Shown here piece after piece: positions 60,747 through 64,000 of a DNA stretch of 64,000 bases. The notes beneath the pieces were generated by a model that was not told where the DNA came from, did not search any database, and saw only the letters and a program-made list of their open reading frames with translations. Position 1 is the first letter of the stretch. Every line of letters begins with the position of its first letter. The translations under genes were made by a program, and so were the position numbers. The stretch is from Belnapia rosea (GTDB taxonomy: Bacteria; Pseudomonadota; Alphaproteobacteria; Acetobacterales; Acetobacteraceae): positions 1-64,000 of the forward strand of contig NZ_FMZX01000017.1 of assembly GCF_900101615.1 (NCBI RefSeq). Reading direction: 5' to 3'.

Positions 60747-62333
60747 TCAGAACCGCAAGGCGGTCGCCTGCACCACCAGCGGCAGGGCGCGCACCTCGGC
60801 CAGGACCGGCTCCGGCAGGGGGCCGTCCAGCGAGACCAGGCAGATGGCATCGCCACCCTGGGCCGCGCGACCCAGATGGAAGGTGGCGATGTTGATGCCG
60901 GCATTCGCCAGCGCCATGCCGAAGCGGCCGATGAAGCCGGGCTTGTCCTGGTTGGTGACATAGAGCATGTCGGGCGCGAAATCCGCCTCGACCGGGATGC
61001 CCTTGATCTCGACCAGGCGCGGCCGCGCATCGCCGACCAGCGTGCCGGCGACGCTGCGGGTGCGTCCCTCCGTCACCACGGTGACGCGGAGCAGCGTCGC
61101 GTAGTCGCCGCGGCGCTCATGGACGGTCTCGGCGACCTCCATGCCGCGTTCCTTCGCCACCACCGGCGCGTTCACCATGTTGACCGCGCCCATCAGCGGG
61201 GTCAGCACGCCAGCGAGCGCGGCGGCGGTCAGCGGGCGGCGGTTGAGCTCCGCCACATGGCCCTCATACTCGACGCGGATGGAGCGGATGGCGTCGTCCT
61301 GCGCGGCCGTGAGCTGGCCGGCCATGGCGCCGAGCAGGCGGGCGAGCTCCATATAGGGCTTGAGGCGCGGGGCCTCCTCCGCCGTCACGCTCGGCATGTT
61401 GATGGCGTTGGAGACGGCGCCGGTCAGCAGGTAGTCGGCCATCTGGTCGGCGACCTGGAGGGCGACATTCTCCTGCGCCTCGGCGGTGGCGGCGCCGAGA
61501 TGCGGGGTGCAGACGACGTTCTCGAGGGCGAAGAGCGGGCTGTCGGTGGCCGGCTCCGTCTCGAAGACATCGAGCGCGGCGCCGGCGACATGGCCGGATT
61601 GCAGCGCCTCGAACAGCGCCTGCTCATCGACCAGGCCGCCGCGGGCGCAGTTGACGATGCGCACGCCCCGCTTGAGCCGGGCGATGTTCTGGCGGCTCAG
61701 GATGTTGCGCGTCTGCTCGGTCAGCGGCGTGTGCAGGGTGACGAAGTCGGCGCGCTCGAGCAGCTCGTTCAGCTCGACCTTCTCGACGCCCAGCTCGACG
61801 GCGCGCTTCTCGGAGAGGAAGGGGTCGAAGGCCGCGACCTTCATCTTCAGCCCGACCGCGCGGTCGGCGACGATGGAGCCGATATTGCCGCAGCCGATCA
61901 GGCCGAGCGTCTTGCCGAAGAGCTCGACGCCCATGAAGCGGTTCTTCTCCCACTTCCCGGCCTTGGTCGATGCGCTCGCCTCCGGGATCTGCCGGGCGAG
62001 GGCGAACATCATCGCAATCGCATGCTCGGCGGTGGTGATGGCGTTGCCGTAAGGCGTGTTCATCACCACGACGCCGCGCGCGGTCGCACTGGTGACATCG
62101 ACATTGTCGACGCCGATGCCGGCGCGGCCGACGACCTTGAGGTTGGGTGCGGCATCCAGCAGCTCGCGCGTCACCTTGGTCGCGCTGCGGATGGCGAGGC
62201 CGTCATAGGGCGCGATGATGGCGCGGAGCTCGGCGGGGGAGAGGCCGGGCCTGACGTCGACCTCCAGCCCACGCCGCCGGAAGATCTCGATGGCGGCGGG
62301 GGAGAGCTTGTCGGAGATGAGGACGCGGGGCAT
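60747..62333 (-). CDS. serA: D-3-phosphoglycerate dehydrogenase
   Basis: The 528-residue long-form SerA oxidises 3-phosphoglycerate to phosphohydroxypyruvate, the first serine-pathway step. Visible: [14 protein letters not shown], the NAD loop [15 protein letters not shown] (about 145-160), catalytic Arg in [11 protein letters not shown], Glu (FETEP) and His in [14 protein letters not shown], then an intervening domain (about 320-450) and a C-terminal ACT domain (about 455-528; [27 protein letters not shown]) for serine feedback. Its start shares one base with the serC stop (TGATG), forming an operon. Confidence 0.97.
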   Translation of the reverse strand: MPRVLISDKLSPAAIEIFRRRGLEVDVRPGLSPAELRAIIAPYDGLAIRSATKVTRELLDAAPNLKVVGRAGIGVDNVDVTSATARGVVVMNTPYGNAITTAEHAIAMMFALARQIPEASASTKAGKWEKNRFMGVELFGKTLGLIGCGNIGSIVADRAVGLKMKVAAFDPFLSEKRAVELGVEKVELNELLERADFVTLHTPLTEQTRNILSRQNIARLKRGVRIVNCARGGLVDEQALFEALQSGHVAGAALDVFETEPATDSPLFALENVVCTPHLGAATAEAQENVALQVADQMADYLLTGAVSNAINMPSVTAEEAPRLKPYMELARLLGAMAGQLTAAQDDAIRSIRVEYEGHVAELNRRPLTAAALAGVLTPLMGAVNMVNAPVVAKERGMEVAETVHERRGDYATLLRVTVVTEGRTRSVAGTLVGDARPRLVEIKGIPVEADFAPDMLYVTNQDKPGFIGRFGMALANAGINIATFHLGRAAQGGDAICLVSLDGPLPEPVLAEVRALPLVVQATALRF

Positions 62334-63511
62334 CAGGCGGCGGCCTTCTGCCGGTCGGCCTCGACCTGGGTGAAGGCCCAGTCGATCCAGGGAAGCAGGG
62401 CTTCGATGTCGCTGGTCTCGACCGTGGCGCCGCCCCAGATGCGGAGGCCCGGGGGCGCGTCGCGGTAATTGGCGGCGTCGAGGGCGACGCCTTCCTTCTC
62501 CAGCAGCGCGGCGAGGCTCTTCGCCACCTTGGCCTGGGCCTCGGCGCCGAGCGCGGTGAACCAGGGGGCGACGATCTTCAGGCAGATGGAGGTGCAGGAG
62601 CGCGTTGCCGGGACCTCGGCCAGGAAGTCCACCCAGGGGGTGCGCCCGACCCAGCCGGCGATGGCGGCGAGGTTGGCCTCGGAGCGGGCGATCAGGGCCG
62701 GAAGGCCACCGATCTGCTCGGCCCAGCGCAGGCCGTCCAGCGCATCCTCGACGGCGAGCATGGAGGGCGTGTTGATGGTCTCGCCCCGGAAGATGCCCTC
62801 GTTCAGCTTGCCGTCCTTGGTCATGCGGAAGATCTTCGGCATGGGCCAGGCGGGCTTGTGGGATTCCAGGCGTTCCACCGCGCGGGGGCTCAGGGCGAGC
62901 ATGCCATGCGCCGCTTCGCCGCCGAGGACCTTCTGCCAGGACCAGGTGACGACATCGAGCCGGTCCCAGGGGAGGTCCATGGCGAAGGCGGCGCTGGTGG
63001 CGTCGCAGATGGCGAGGCCCTGGCGGTCAGCGGCGATCCAGTCGACATCGGAGAGGCGGACGCCGCTGGTGGTGCCGTTCCAGACGAAGACCACGTCACG
63101 GGCGGCATCGACCGAGGCGAGGTCGGGCAACTGGCCGTAGGGGGCGGCGATGACCCGGGCATCGGGCAGCTTCAGCTGCTTGACGACATCCGTGCCCCAA
63201 TCCTTGGAGAAGCTCTCCCAGGCCAGCACATCGACGCCGCGGGGGCCGAGCAGGGACCAGAGCGCCATCTCCACCGCACCGGTATCGGAGGCGGGGACGA
63301 TGCCGAGGCGCCAGCCCTCCGGCATGCCGAGGATGGCCTTGCTGCGGGTGATGACCTCGGCGAGGCGGGATTTGGGGCCGACGGCGCGGTGGCTGCGGCC
63401 GAGATAGGCGCCGGCGAGGGCGTCGAGGCTCCAGCCGGGGCGCTTGGCGCAGGGGCCGGACGAAAACTGGGGATTCGCCGGACGGAGTCCGGGCTTGGTG
63501 GCGCTTGCCAT
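62333..63511 (-). CDS. serC: Phosphoserine aminotransferase
   Basis: The 392-residue PLP enzyme converts 3-phosphohydroxypyruvate to phosphoserine. Signature parts: N-terminal [28 protein letters not shown], the PLP-Lys region [20 protein letters not shown] (Lys about 195) and [13 protein letters not shown]. This is the alphaproteobacterial long type. GGGAG lies 8 nt before the ATG. The stop overlaps the serA start by one base, so serC-serA is an operon in the normal order for this group; the upstream DUF1217 gene is on the same strand, 66 bp away. Confidence 0.96.
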   Translation of the reverse strand: MASATKPGLRPANPQFSSGPCAKRPGWSLDALAGAYLGRSHRAVGPKSRLAEVITRSKAILGMPEGWRLGIVPASDTGAVEMALWSLLGPRGVDVLAWESFSKDWGTDVVKQLKLPDARVIAAPYGQLPDLASVDAARDVVFVWNGTTSGVRLSDVDWIAADRQGLAICDATSAAFAMDLPWDRLDVVTWSWQKVLGGEAAHGMLALSPRAVERLESHKPAWPMPKIFRMTKDGKLNEGIFRGETINTPSMLAVEDALDGLRWAEQIGGLPALIARSEANLAAIAGWVGRTPWVDFLAEVPATRSCTSICLKIVAPWFTALGAEAQAKVAKSLAALLEKEGVALDAANYRDAPPGLRIWGGATVETSDIEALLPWIDWAFTQVEADRQKAAA

Positions 63512-63577
63512 GATGCAGCTCCCTTCCAGAAGCGAATGCGCCCCGGTGGGGGGGCGTGGCCCACCGCAAGCCGTAGA

Positions 63578-64000
63578 TCAGGCGAGGAGGGAGAGCAAGG
63601 GGCTGCCGCTGCCGCCGGACGTGGTGCCGGCAGCGGCGATGACATAGCGCTCGGCCAGCTTCTGCAGGGCGCGGCTGTCCTTGAGGTCGGCCATCTTCAG
63701 ACGGCTGGTGATGGCGCGGGCCTGGGTCTCGACCGGCTGCACGACCATGGCGTCCGGCAGGCCGAGCGCGCCGGCGACGACGCGGCGCAGCACGGTATTG
63801 CCGAGAAGGTTGTAGACATTGGTCTCGCCCTTGGCGTTCTGCAGGAAGTAGAGCGCGTCGGAGATGCCGGGCGTCTGCGCGTCCAGCCCGGTGCGGTACT
63901 GGTATTCCACATAGCCGTCGGTCAGCTGCCGCTGCAGCGTCGGGTCCTTAAGGGCGGCGAGGCCCTTCGCGCGCAGGTTCAGCGTCCTGGCGGCGGTGCC
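63578..64000 (-). CDS. DUF1217 protein (flagellar-associated), C-terminal part
   Basis: The frame is open to the window edge and ends at 63578, giving about 140 residues. The text (AALKDPTLQRQLTDGYV, ALYFLQNAKGETNVYNLLGN, RRVVAGALGLPDAM, RLKMADLKDSRALQKLAERYV) fits the alpha-helical DUF1217 family, repeated domains found in proteins next to flagellar genes in alphaproteobacteria; a role in flagellar filament or hook assembly is proposed. The N-terminal part and any flagellar neighbours lie beyond the window. Assignment rests on motif pattern only. Confidence 0.65.
   Translation of the reverse strand, partial: GTAARTLNLRAKGLAALKDPTLQRQLTDGYVEYQYRTGLDAQTPGISDALYFLQNAKGETNVYNLLGNTVLRRVVAGALGLPDAMVVQPVETQARAITSRLKMADLKDSRALQKLAERYVIAAAGTTSGGSGSPLLSLLA

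Noticed and set aside
63512-63577. Possible serC leader RNA motif upstream of serC
   Set aside because: Alphaproteobacteria often have a conserved RNA before serC, but these 66 bp show only a GC-rich run without a structure I can match; a covariance-model search would be decisive.

Overview
This looks like chromosomal DNA of a very GC-rich alphaproteobacterium. Gene style (ATGA/GTGA stop-start overlaps, many Bug-type binding proteins, CaiB-type CoA transferases, split PurS/PurQ/PurL, CGFS glutaredoxin with BolA) suggests an Acetobacteraceae / Roseomonas-like bacterium. That placement is inference; no rRNA gene is present. One class II tRNA-Tyr is present. Apart from the cut-off C-terminal end of an IS5-type transposase at the left edge I see no insertion sequence, prophage or CRISPR array.

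Layout. 1-3.2 kb: transposase end, RTX calcium-binding protein, small secreted charged protein, Tat-exported Gfo/Idh/MocA oxidoreductase, tRNA-Tyr. 3.2-10.6 kb: an unusual cluster with a 184-aa unknown protein coupled to a methyltransferase, then divergently a haem peroxidase and a 141-aa unknown protein, then a YcaO enzyme followed by a SARP/BTAD-type regulator. Two pairs of heptamers with 11-bp period lie in the divergent promoter, as expected for a SARP target. 10.6-11 kb: frameshifted RTX relic. 11.2-17.5 kb: purine genes purC-purS-(small membrane protein)-purQ, a three-LCCL/OmpA protein on the other strand, purL, bolA-like, grxD. 17.7-21.9 kb: AAA ATPase, NAD synthetase, isochorismatase-fold hydrolase.

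21.9-28.05 kb: a tightly packed catabolic operon (CitE-like lyase, CaiB CoA transferase, flavin monooxygenase, Bug binding protein, AtuA, DUF4387) with a divergent LysR regulator. 28.9-37.5 kb: esterase-like lipoprotein, GST, SLC13/ArsB-type transporter behind an MFS relic, 3-hydroxyisobutyrate-dehydrogenase-like enzyme, DUF2188, methyltransferase, and an Ldh-GT4-GT9 operon. 37.7-43.7 kb: DUF1003 protein, isochorismatase/LysR pair, amidase, TetR/SDR pair.

44.1-46.7 kb: an AT-rich gene of clearly foreign composition encoding a SIR2 - P-loop NTPase - helical repeat protein, very likely an anti-phage (abortive infection) protein. 46.9-53.4 kb: TetR/quinone oxidoreductase pair, lipoprotein-like SDR, a lipoprotein with a possible permuted papain fold, DUF2243 protein, FAH-family enzyme plus hydrolase. 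53.4-56.4 kb: a nitric-oxide module (flavohaemoglobin, NsrR, HPP-CBS protein) with two NsrR-like boxes. 56.4-64 kb: epimerase, TPR protein, alcohol dehydrogenase, enoyl-CoA hydratase, SnoaL-like protein, serA, serC, and the cut-off end of a DUF1217 (flagellar-associated) protein.

The two most interesting items are the SARP/YcaO/haem-peroxidase cluster with its symmetric operator, and the isolated SIR2-NTPase defence gene.
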